This document shows, one piece after another, positions 57,095 to 64,000 of a stretch of 64,000 bases of DNA. The stretch comes from an uncultured Collinsella sp. (GTDB lineage Bacteria > Actinomycetota > Coriobacteriia > Coriobacteriales > Coriobacteriaceae), in assembly GCA_958412345.1 (NCBI GenBank), contig CATYSO010000001.1:1-64000 (forward strand), in the 5' to 3' direction. The position numbers were made by a program, and so were the translations under genes. Within the stretch, counting starts at the first letter, position 1, and the number at the start of each line of letters is the position of its first letter. The notes beneath the pieces are model-generated. The model did no database searches and had not been told where the DNA came from. It worked only from the letters and a program-made list of their open reading frames with translations.

Positions 57095-58063
57095 TTAGTA
57101 CTGCTCGATGCCCATGTAGCGACGAACCTCGGGGCTGTGGTCGAAGACCTTGCCGCGGGCGGCGCGCAGCTCGCAGCTCATCGCGTAGAAGAAGATCGGC
57201 TCCAGGAACGAACGCACGCTGTCAGGCACTTCGCCCACGCCGTACTCAAGCGCGTCGAGCACCATGATCGTGTCGGTGTGTGTGTTGAGGAACGCAAGTG
57301 CGCGCTCCTCCATGGGACGGCACTCGCCCGATCCGAGCTGCACAAAGTAGAACACGCCGGGCTCGGTGGCCTCGAAGGGGCCGTGGAAGTACTCACCGGA
57401 GTGGATGTAGCAGCAGTGCTGCCACTGCATCTCCATGAGCGAGCAGATGGCCATGGCATAGGTCTGGCTAAAGTTGGGACCGGAACCCAGGATGTAGAAG
57501 AACTCGTGCTGCTGGCAGAGCTCGGCAAAGCGGGCGCCCAGCTCGGCGTTGACCTTCTCGCGGGCGGCGGGCAGCAGCGCGTCCATCTGCTTGAGGCCCT
57601 CGTACATGTCGGCGAGCGCCTCGTAGCCCTCCTGCTGGTCGAGCAGCTCGGCGGCGATCAGAGCGCCGATGCCCTGCGGCACCTCGGCCTGCGACACGCC
57701 CTCGCCCCACGGGTAGACCCAGGTGGTCCACTTGCCGTTGTCGATCTTGGAGCCCTCGCAGTCGGTCATGGCGACGACCTCGGCGCCGGCGGCCAGCGCC
57801 ATCTCGCAGCCGTCGACCACCTCCTGCGTGTTGCCGCTGTGGCTGCAGGCGATGACGAGCGACTTCTCGCCAAGGCTCTTGGGAGCCATCAGGCAGAACT
57901 CACGCGCGGTGTAGACCGTGGAGGTAAACGTGGTGGCCTCGCGCTTGAGCAGCTCGTTGGCAGGCATCAGGTCAATCATCGAACCGCCGCAGGCGATCCA
58001 AAAGACGTTCTCGATCTTACCCTTGCGCTCGATGATTTCCTGGACCAGATCATGTGCGTTCAT
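57095..58063 (-). CDS. SIS-domain deglycase, FrlB-like
   Basis: 322 residues with two sugar-isomerase (SIS) domains. The first has IACGGSMIDL and CSHSGNTQEVVDG; the second has ILGSGPNFSQTYAM and YIHSGEYFHGPFE. This plan matches fructoselysine-6-phosphate deglycase FrlB and relatives, which split phosphorylated Amadori products or similar amino-sugars. No kinase or transporter is adjacent, so the physiological substrate cannot be given. It is controlled by the upstream GntR gene, judging from operators at 58120 and 58182. Confidence 0.88.
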   Translation of the reverse strand: MNAHDLVQEIIERKGKIENVFWIACGGSMIDLMPANELLKREATTFTSTVYTAREFCLMAPKSLGEKSLVIACSHSGNTQEVVDGCEMALAAGAEVVAMTDCEGSKIDNGKWTTWVYPWGEGVSQAEVPQGIGALIAAELLDQQEGYEALADMYEGLKQMDALLPAAREKVNAELGARFAELCQQHEFFYILGSGPNFSQTYAMAICSLMEMQWQHCCYIHSGEYFHGPFEATEPGVFYFVQLGSGECRPMEERALAFLNTHTDTIMVLDALEYGVGEVPDSVRSFLEPIFFYAMSCELRAARGKVFDHSPEVRRYMGIEQY

Positions 58064-58119
58064 GCTGATGTTCCTCCCTGTGTGACGGCCTTGAGCGACG
58101 GCGGCTCGTACCTGCGGTC

Positions 58120-58136
58120 GTTCTATGTTGTCCTAT
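58120..58136 (-). promoter_or_regulatory. GntR operator copy 1
   Basis: GTTCTATGTTGTCCTAT, next to a TATAAA that may be the -10 on the minus strand (58136-58141). It matches copy 2 at 16 of 17 positions. Confidence 0.7.
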
Positions 58137-58181
58137 TTATACCACGCGAGCCATCGCAGGTGAAGCCATTTCGGCAAATTT

Positions 58182-58198
58182 GTTCTATGTTGTTCTAT
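58182..58198 (-). promoter_or_regulatory. GntR operator copy 2
   Basis: GTTCTATGTTGTTCTAT, 62 bp from copy 1 (about six helical turns), ending 9 nt past the GntR gene. Confidence 0.7.
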
Positions 58199-58207
58199 CT
58201 GTGGACG

Positions 58208-58972
58208 TTAGATGTCGAACACGTAGCGCGAGCCCACGATCTTTTGACGGCCGAGCAGCAGAGGTCGCTCATCAAAATCGGTAAAGTACGCCTCCATATA
58301 GAAGAGCGGCTCGCCAATCGGAACCTCGAGCAGCGGGGCCACCTGAGCATCGGCAAGCGCAATCTCCACCGTGCAGGGATCGGATTTGAGCGGCGAACGA
58401 CCCGAGCGCTCGGCAACGAGCGCAAAGATCGAGTTGTCGGTAAGGTCCTCGTCGGCCAGCGTCTGCAGATACGGGTGATCAACCAACACAAAGGCGTTGT
58501 TCTCGAGCATGACGGGGATGCCGTCGGCCGTACGCACGCGCTCGACCACGATAAGCTCGCAGCCGGGTTCCACGCCAAAAAACGCCGCGTCTTCGCGCGT
58601 CGCCGCGACCACCGTGCGCGACACCAGACGCGCACCCGGCACCATGTCGTTGGCAGCACAACCCTCAGTAAAGCTCTGGACGTCACCCTTCTGGCGAATC
58701 TTGCGCTTGAGCTTGGGAGCGCACACAAAGGTACCCCTCCCCTGCTGGCGGTTGAGATACCCCGCACGCGACAGCTCCTCGATGGCGCGACGCACGGTGA
58801 TGCGTCCCACGCCATAGGACTTCGCGAGCTCTATCTCGGAAGGAATGCGCGAGCCAGATACGTACACGCCGCGCGCGATCTCGCCCTTCAGGTCGTCCAT
58901 GACCTGCTGGTACAGCGGCACGGCGGGCACGTCAGCGCGCTCGGTGCGCTCGGTTTTACTATCGGTTGCCAT
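58208..58972 (-). CDS. GntR/HutC-type regulator (1)
   Basis: 254 residues. The N-terminal winged helix (LYQQVMDDLKGEIARGVY, RITVRRAIEELSRAGYL, QQGRGTFV) is followed by a UTRA ligand-binding domain (RVRTADGIPVMLENNAFV, YMEAYF, GSRYVFDI). It probably senses the SIS-pathway sugar phosphate. The stop precedes two operators; the start lies 2 nt after the recQ stop, so the two are likely cotranscribed. Confidence 0.92.
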   Translation of the reverse strand: MATDSKTERTERADVPAVPLYQQVMDDLKGEIARGVYVSGSRIPSEIELAKSYGVGRITVRRAIEELSRAGYLNRQQGRGTFVCAPKLKRKIRQKGDVQSFTEGCAANDMVPGARLVSRTVVAATREDAAFFGVEPGCELIVVERVRTADGIPVMLENNAFVLVDHPYLQTLADEDLTDNSIFALVAERSGRSPLKSDPCTVEIALADAQVAPLLEVPIGEPLFYMEAYFTDFDERPLLLGRQKIVGSRYVFDI

Positions 58973-58974
58973 CG

Positions 58975-60951
58975 TTATGCTCCATCCCGTGCGTGCTCGG
59001 ATTCAAACTCTTCAATCGCCGCCATAAACTGTTCGCCAAAGCTGTCGGCCTTTTTCTCGCCAATACCATTGACCTGGATAAGATCATCGCGTGTCTGCGG
59101 GCGCAGACGGCACAGACCGCGCAGGGCCTTGTCGGAGAAAACCATGTACGGTGCCATCTCGAGCTCGGTCGAGATATCCTTGCGGAGGGCACGCAGGCGC
59201 TCGAACAGCTCGGCGTCGTCGCCCACGCGCGGACGCTGATCCAGCTCGGCCTCCTCGCGCAGCAAGTCCACCGCACGACGGGCACGCGCCGACGCCTTGC
59301 GCTTGGACGCGCGGCGTTTAATGGTAAAGGCAAAGGCCTCGTCCTCGACCTCGCCGGCACGCGGACCCAGGCCGACCACCGGATATTGGCCCTGCGAGGT
59401 GGCCAGATAGCCACGGCCGCACAGCTGCCCGATGATGTCCTTAATGCATCCGACCGATTCGCTCGACAGTTCGCCATAGCCGCGATCCTCGTCCAAGTGC
59501 ATCTGACGAATGCGCTCGGTATTGCCGCCGTGGAGCACGTCGGCAATGAGCGACTTGCCAAAACGCATGGGGCGTGTGGCCACGTAACGCACGGCGGCGC
59601 GGGCCATGTCGGTGACGTCCTCGACCTCGAACTGCGTGAGGCAGTTGCTGCAATTGCAGCAGCCCTCGGCCTCGTCTGGCATGCCGTCCGCGCCCGCCGC
59701 CGCATGCTCGGCCGCGGCCTCGTCGCCAAAGTAGCGCAGCATGTATTCGCGCAGGCAGCCGGTGGTGTTGCAGTAGCCCTCCATCTGGCTGAGCAGACGG
59801 TAGCGGTTCTGGAGCGCCCACGCGCGCTGCTCGTCATCGAGCGCCTCGTCGCCCGCATCGCCGCGGTCGATCAAAAAGCGGCGCATGCGAAAATCGTTGC
59901 CGTTCCACAGCAGATGGCAGCTCGCCGGATCGCCATCGCGGCCGGCGCGACCCGCCTCCTGGTAGTAGGCCTCGATGCTCTCGGGCACGTTGTTGTGAAT
60001 CACGTAACGAACGTTGGGTTTATCGATGCCCATGCCAAAAGCGTTGGTGGCGACCATCACCTGGATATCGTCGTCGATAAAGGCGCGCTGGCTCTGACGG
60101 CGGGCATCGTTGCCCATGCCGGCGTGATAACGGCCCACGCGAATGCCGTTGGGGCCCAGCGCCTCAGCAAGCTCGCCTGCCAGCGCGTCGACCGTCTTGC
60201 GGGTGGAGCAATACACAATGCCGCTCTCGCTCGAATGCGCAATCACGTAGTCGCGCACCCATGCGGTCTTGGCCTTGTCGCCCATCTCCTCGCAACCAAA
60301 GTAGAGGTTCTTACGGTCAAAGCCCGTCACCACGGTCGCGGGATTTTGCAAGCCGAGCATTTGCTGAATATCCGCACGCACGCGCTCGGTCGCCGTGGCG
60401 GTAAAGGCCGCCACGATGGGGCGCTGCGGCAGCGAATCGATAAACTCGCGAATCTGCAGGTAGGCGGGGCGGAAATCCTGGCCCCACTGGCTTACGCAGT
60501 GTGCCTCGTCAATTGCCACGAGCGGCACGCCGATGCCGCCGGCCGTTGCGGCTTCCTGCGCAAAGGCCAGAAAACGTGGCTCGAGCAGGCGCTCGGGCGC
60601 AACGTACATAAGCTGGTAGCGGCCCTCGCGCGCCCGTTTGAGTACGGTATTTTGCTGGGCGGGCGTAAGGCTAGAGTTGAGATAACTGGGACGCGCACCC
60701 GCCGCGAGCAGCGCACGGGTCTGGTCCTCCATAAGCGACAGCAGCGGACTCACCACAAAGGTAATGCCGGGCAGCATGAGCGCGGGCACCTGGTAGCAAA
60801 TGGACTTGCCGGCGCCTGTGGGCATAACGCCCAGCGCATCGCGACCGGCAAGGATCGCATCGACCATGCGGTCCTGCCCCGGGCGAAACGAGGTGTAGCC
60901 AAAATAGGCGCCGAGCGTGTCGAGCGCCATCTGCTGCATGCTATCGGTCAT
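58975..60951 (-). CDS. recQ: ATP-dependent DNA helicase RecQ
   Basis: 658 residues. Motif I is MPTGAGKS, followed by DEAHCVSQWG (DEAH box), the arginine-finger motif QEAGRAGRDG, a four-Cys RecQ zinc site (CNTTGC, CCNCSNC) and a winged helix. A C-terminal HRDC domain (DLLREEAELDQRP to QVNGIGEKKADSFG) completes it. Unwinds recombination and fork intermediates. The insert between Cys pairs (GDEAAAEHAAAGADGMPDEA) is longer than usual. Confidence 0.96.
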   Translation of the reverse strand: MTDSMQQMALDTLGAYFGYTSFRPGQDRMVDAILAGRDALGVMPTGAGKSICYQVPALMLPGITFVVSPLLSLMEDQTRALLAAGARPSYLNSSLTPAQQNTVLKRAREGRYQLMYVAPERLLEPRFLAFAQEAATAGGIGVPLVAIDEAHCVSQWGQDFRPAYLQIREFIDSLPQRPIVAAFTATATERVRADIQQMLGLQNPATVVTGFDRKNLYFGCEEMGDKAKTAWVRDYVIAHSSESGIVYCSTRKTVDALAGELAEALGPNGIRVGRYHAGMGNDARRQSQRAFIDDDIQVMVATNAFGMGIDKPNVRYVIHNNVPESIEAYYQEAGRAGRDGDPASCHLLWNGNDFRMRRFLIDRGDAGDEALDDEQRAWALQNRYRLLSQMEGYCNTTGCLREYMLRYFGDEAAAEHAAAGADGMPDEAEGCCNCSNCLTQFEVEDVTDMARAAVRYVATRPMRFGKSLIADVLHGGNTERIRQMHLDEDRGYGELSSESVGCIKDIIGQLCGRGYLATSQGQYPVVGLGPRAGEVEDEAFAFTIKRRASKRKASARARRAVDLLREEAELDQRPRVGDDAELFERLRALRKDISTELEMAPYMVFSDKALRGLCRLRPQTRDDLIQVNGIGEKKADSFGEQFMAAIEEFESEHARDGA

Positions 60952-61041
60952 GGTTTCCTAACGTCCAAGTCATCTGCCGCCGATTATACGCCGCCACGCG
61001 GACCGGTGCCGCACGGCTGCCGGCCACGCTCATTCTGCGGG

Positions 61042-61097
61042 TAGTCATTGGGGACGTTCTTGAATGACTAGTCGTTTAAGAACGTCCCCAACGACTA
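61042..61097. repeat. REP-like palindrome F (GGGGACGTTC)
   Basis: 20-nt arms (61042-61061, 61078-61097) match at 19 positions (TTGGGGACGTTCTT) with a 16-nt loop, the same arm core and loop length as element E at 39237. Confidence 0.88.
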
Positions 61098-61141
61098 TCT
61101 TGATAAGCGCGGAAACGTCGCCGGTTGAGCATAAGTCAGCG

Positions 61142-61281
61142 AAAACGCCCCTAAGCGAGCAAGGTGACGTGAAAGAGGAGGGAAGCGTACTTCGGTACGC
61201 GACCGACGATTGAACGTCAGATTGCCGCTTAGGGGCGTTTGCAGCGTCGAGCTGTTACGCGGTTTGGTAAAACCGCGTAAC
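61142..61281. repeat. 3'-UTR hairpin unit CHR1 (copy 2), downstream of GntR (2)
   Basis: Arms 61142-61170 and 61214-61240 (AACGCCCCTAAGCG) close over apex GTGAAAGAGGAG, GCGTAC-TTCG-GTACGC and TTGAACG. TTGCAGCGTCGAG and the same 12-bp GTTACGCGGTTT hairpin (61254-61281) follow, touching the GntR stop codon. With element F it fills the 330-bp gap. Confidence 0.85.
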
Positions 61282-62001
61282 TTACATCACCATGACGTAG
61301 CGGCTACCCACGTAGTACTGCTTACCCATCAGGACCGGCTCGCCATTGGGGCCGATAAAGCCGGCACGCAGGTTGAGCAGTGGATCGTGCGGAGCAATGC
61401 CCAGCTCAGCCGCCTGCTCGGCATTGGCGCGAACGGCCTCAACCGTGCGGTAGCCAACCGAGACAATCGGCGTTCCGCCAACACGCTCGACCTCGGCAAA
61501 AATCGACTTGTCCTCAAGATCGGCCGTCAACAGCTCACGGTAGGCGTCAAACGGCACAAAGATGTTCTCCTCAAAGATGGGCTCACCGTCGGCTGTACGC
61601 ACGCGCTTGATATGCAGCAGCAGCGCGTCCTTCTGCAGGCCAAAGAACTCCATCTCGTTTTGACGTGCCGGCACAATCTGGCGATCGACCACATGTGCGC
61701 CCGCCTTCATGCCATTGTCGGCACACAGCGCGGTAAACGTCTGCAGCGTCGAGGCGTGGAACTGGCGGTTGATGTGCGGCGTGGAGACAAAGGTGCCGCG
61801 GCCCTGCTGCTTAACCAGGTAGCCATCGGAGCACAGCTCCTCAACGGCGCGGCGCACCGTAATGCGGCTCACCTCGTACTGTTCGGCAAGCTCAAGCTCG
61901 GACGGAATACGCTCCTTGGGTGCATAAACACCTTTCTCGATCGCATCCTTGATTTCGTCGTAAATCTGCTGGTAAAGCGGTGCATTTTTTGGTGCAGGCA
62001 T
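61282..62001 (-). CDS. GntR/HutC-type regulator (2)
   Basis: 239 residues, same plan as the regulator at 58208: winged helix (LYQQIYDEIKDAIEKGVY, RITVRRAVEELCSDGYL, QQGRGTFV) plus UTRA domain (RVRTADGEPIFEENIFV, GSRYVMVM). They are paralogues but diverged in the ligand domain. The target is not evident; AT-rich repeats in its own promoter (62002-62105, ACATATA and ATATACGTAT) may be autoregulatory. Confidence 0.9.
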   Translation of the reverse strand: MPAPKNAPLYQQIYDEIKDAIEKGVYAPKERIPSELELAEQYEVSRITVRRAVEELCSDGYLVKQQGRGTFVSTPHINRQFHASTLQTFTALCADNGMKAGAHVVDRQIVPARQNEMEFFGLQKDALLLHIKRVRTADGEPIFEENIFVPFDAYRELLTADLEDKSIFAEVERVGGTPIVSVGYRTVEAVRANAEQAAELGIAPHDPLLNLRAGFIGPNGEPVLMGKQYYVGSRYVMVM

Positions 62002-62105
62002 GTCTGATCACTCTTATCAAAATATCGAAATAACTAATACGTATATAACGTCTTTTTATATGTTACCTCAGTTTGATAAAACGATACACCACATACAGCA
62101 AATCC

Positions 62106-63113
62106 TTACTTGCCGTCGTCCTGCTGCAGGCTGTCCTGCTCGATGAGGCGCGCCTGCCTGCTGGCCATGCGCGCGGGCTTATCGGGATCGGGTACGGCCG
62201 TGGGCATGGGCTCGTCGACATGACCGCCCCACCAGCCGCCCACAAAGTTGAGCGTGTGGAACACGTTGATCACGGCGCCGGGATCAATGTCGCACACCAG
62301 TTTGATAATGTCCTGGCTCTCGTAGGTCGAGACAACGGCATGCAGCAGGTACATCTTTTCGCGGCTGTATCCGCCGATGACCTCGGCACAGCTAATGCCG
62401 TGCTGAAAATGGTCAACATAGGCAGTCATGACCTCGTCTGCCTTGCGCGTCGTGATCTGCAGCGTCACGCGGTCGTAGCGACGATAGAAACTGTCGATGG
62501 TCTTGGTCGAAATAAACTGGAACACGATGGAGTACGCCGCATTGTCCCAGCCAAACATAAAGCCAAAGATCGCCAGGATAAAGCAGTTGAAACCAAAGAT
62601 GACGCCCCAGATAGTCTTACCCGTGTAGTTGGAGACCCACAGCGCGATAAAGTCGGTGCCGCCGGTTGATGCACCGGACTTGAGCGCGATGGCGGCACCC
62701 AGACCCGAGACCACGCCACCAAAAATGATGAGCATGATCTTGTCGCCCAAAAACGGGGCGAAATGAAAGATGTTGAGGAACAGCGATGAGAGCACAACTT
62801 GCATCATCGAGAAGATTACGAAGCGCTTGCTAATGCCGCTCCAGCATAGGAGCGCCACGGGGATGTTGAGCGCGAGCATACCGAGCGAGATGTCGATGTG
62901 AACGCCGCCGAGCGAGGTAACGCGATCAAGCAGGACCGCGACGCCGGTAAGACCGCTCGGAAGCAGGTCGGCGGGCCGAATGAACGCCTGGATCAGAAAT
63001 GTCTGGAGAACGGCGGAAATGGTGACCGCCACAGCGGTAATAGCGCGGCGGACGATGGTAAGGCGGCCGAGCACGAGCACGCGGTCCGTGAGCTGATCGA
63101 TGGCGTTCGCCAC
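62106..63113 (-). CDS. YitT family membrane protein
   Basis: 335 residues. Five or six helices in the YitT domain (FLIQAFIRPADLLPSGLTGVAVLL in parts; KSGASTGGTDFIALWVS is the family hallmark) are followed by a soluble DUF2179 domain (VTLQITTRKADEVMTAYVDH, HGISCAEVIGGYSREKMYLL). The last 30 residues are polar and extra. Function unknown. Confidence 0.92.
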   Translation of the reverse strand: MANAIDQLTDRVLVLGRLTIVRRAITAVAVTISAVLQTFLIQAFIRPADLLPSGLTGVAVLLDRVTSLGGVHIDISLGMLALNIPVALLCWSGISKRFVIFSMMQVVLSSLFLNIFHFAPFLGDKIMLIIFGGVVSGLGAAIALKSGASTGGTDFIALWVSNYTGKTIWGVIFGFNCFILAIFGFMFGWDNAAYSIVFQFISTKTIDSFYRRYDRVTLQITTRKADEVMTAYVDHFQHGISCAEVIGGYSREKMYLLHAVVSTYESQDIIKLVCDIDPGAVINVFHTLNFVGGWWGGHVDEPMPTAVPDPDKPARMASRQARLIEQDSLQQDDGK

Positions 63114-63237
63114 GTAGGCTCCTTTCGAAGGCAGATATAGTTGTGGGGCATGCCCGCGATTGTAGCATGGAGCGTGCGGGGACGCTTCAATTCACCCTCT
63201 CTCGACAACCATCAGAAGGACCGTGAGGTCGCTCAAA

Positions 63238-63275
63238 AGAAAAACGCCGTGAAGAGAGCAATCCCTTCACGGCGA
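63238..63275 (-). terminator. Terminator of the HAD gene
   Basis: CGCCGTGAAGG / CTTCACGGCG with a TTTTTCTTTT tail on the minus strand, 45 nt past the HAD stop, after repeat C. Confidence 0.88.
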
Positions 63276-63283
63276 ATTCGGCG

Positions 63284-63334
63284 TTTACCCAGATCAAACC
63301 TGCCAAATTAAACCTGTCCTTAAATGGCAGGTAG
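63284..63334 (+). repeat. REP-like palindrome C with linker
   Basis: TTTACCCAGATCAAACC linker, then TGCCAAATTAAACCTGTCCT and TAAATGGCAGG. The minus-strand reading of the right arm encodes Pro-Ala-Ile-stop of the HAD protein. Confidence 0.85.
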
Positions 63335-63949
63335 GATGTCGGTCAGGCTGTCGATGACGACGTCGGCAGCGGACTGGTCCAGGTTGACGCCCTCGTGCGG
63401 ACGCAGCGCCAGGACACGGGCGCCCGAGCGCTTGCCGGCCTCGATGCCCAAAGGCGAGTCCTCGATAACCAGGCACTCGGCAGGCTCCACGCCCAGCGCT
63501 TTCATGGCACGCAGGTAGATCTCGGGGTCGGGCTTAAACGCACTGCACTCGTGACCGCTGATGGTGTAGTCCAGCACGTCGGCGATACCGGCAATCTCCA
63601 CCAGCTCGTCAATGAGCTCGCGATAGGACGAGCTTGCGATGGCGCACTTCACGCCGCGCTCGTGCAGCTCACGCATCACCGGCTCCGTCTGCTCGTTGAG
63701 CAGCTCGGCATACGGAACGGGGTGGTCCGGGCTGTAGACCTGCTTGTACTCCACGCGCAGGCGCTCGCGCAGCTCAACATCGTCGGGCACCAACGCCTCC
63801 CAAATGGCAGGCTCGTTAGACCCCGAAAGATCGGGGATCTCGTCAAAGTGGAACCCCTTCTCTTCCATAAACGCCACGCGGCGACGGTTGTAGAACCACT
63901 CGGTATCGACCAGCACGCCGTCCATGTCAAACAGCACTGCCTTGATCAT
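63320..63949 (-). CDS. HAD-family phosphatase (beta-phosphoglucomutase-like)
   Basis: 209 residues. Motif I is VLFDMDGVLVDTEWF (nucleophile Asp and acid/base Asp), motif II is CAIASSSY, and motif III/IV is CSAFKPDPEIYL ... LVIEDSPLGIEAGKRSGARV. The size and motif spacing fit the beta-PGM/phosphatase subgroup with an alpha-helical cap. The start at 63949 has AGGAG 6 nt upstream. The last three residues and the stop lie inside repeat C. Confidence 0.92.
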   Translation of the reverse strand: MIKAVLFDMDGVLVDTEWFYNRRRVAFMEEKGFHFDEIPDLSGSNEPAIWEALVPDDVELRERLRVEYKQVYSPDHPVPYAELLNEQTEPVMRELHERGVKCAIASSSYRELIDELVEIAGIADVLDYTISGHECSAFKPDPEIYLRAMKALGVEPAECLVIEDSPLGIEAGKRSGARVLALRPHEGVNLDQSAADVVIDSLTDILPAI

Positions 63950-63963
63950 ACGCATCTCCTTCC

Positions 63964-64000
63964 ACCTGCCAAAAAGGGACAGGTTTATTTTGGTAGGTTT
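63964..64000 (-). repeat. REP-like palindrome D (cut by the window end)
   Basis: CCTGCCAAAAAGGGACAGGTT then TATTTTGGTAGGTTT, the same element as A, opposite to C, just upstream of the HAD ribosome site. C and D flank the HAD gene as an inverted pair. Confidence 0.8.

Overview
The window is GC-rich with short intergenic gaps and carries actinobacterial-type gene sets. The proteins (a 57-residue DUF6724-type membrane protein, a Gram-positive Tad pilus locus, a MetA with acetyl-transferase signature, a DUF4012 protein) point to the Coriobacteriia, most likely a gut Collinsella. That assignment rests on recognising protein families, not on a search.

Layout. 0.1-11 kb: tRNA-Arg, serS, a small membrane protein, proC, rlmH, an SPFH protein, tRNA-Leu, then a leftward translation/RNA-modification cluster (rsmI, metG, rsmA, tatD) headed by a GH5-like protein whose usual acid/base motif is altered. 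11.2-12.1 kb: tRNA-Phe and a ribbon-helix-helix antitoxin whose toxin partner survives only as a stub. 12.1-21.7 kb: a leftward, tightly overlapped Tad/Flp pilus operon (cpaB-tadZ-tadA-tadB-tadC-flp-unknown-flp-like-tadE-tadG-like-tadE/F-DUF192). 21.9-28 kb: rsgA, a Ca2+-type P-ATPase with a leader that can hide its ribosome site, and pyk. 28.3-33.1 kb: a nuclease-like orphan, a phospholipase C-like protein, and an ECF metal transporter (cbiMQO/nikMQO) behind a near-ideal NikR-type palindrome. 33.3-37.5 kb: pheS and pheT behind a T-box riboswitch. 37.6-49 kb: M32 carboxypeptidase, glmM, a DUF4012 protein, a DMT exporter, tRNA-Val, five small unknown genes and a Schlafen/AlbA_2-type regulator preceded by duplicated iterons. 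49.2-64 kb: an M16C peptidase, hicAB, 5-formyl-THF cyclo-ligase, metA, an LDH-like dehydrogenase, a cyclase, a GntR/SIS deglycase unit, recQ, a second GntR, YitT and a HAD phosphatase.

The least ordinary content is between the genes. (1) Downstream of tRNA-Leu and tRNA-Phe, the 3' end of the tRNA plus its terminator is perfectly duplicated (49 bp and 64 bp). In each case the two copies enclose 122-140 bp with the same order of three GC hairpins followed by an inverted copy of that tRNA's own T-arm. (2) At least five long 3'-UTR hairpins start at or within 25 nt of a stop codon; they fall into two families with conserved apical parts. (3) Small palindromic repeats with a GGGAC core, resembling REP elements, abut stop codons, and one supplies the stop codon of the HAD gene. 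(4) Six further long inverted repeats, one with 32-bp perfect arms, lie in otherwise empty gaps. No prophage, CRISPR array, complete insertion sequence, transposase or reverse transcriptase was seen.
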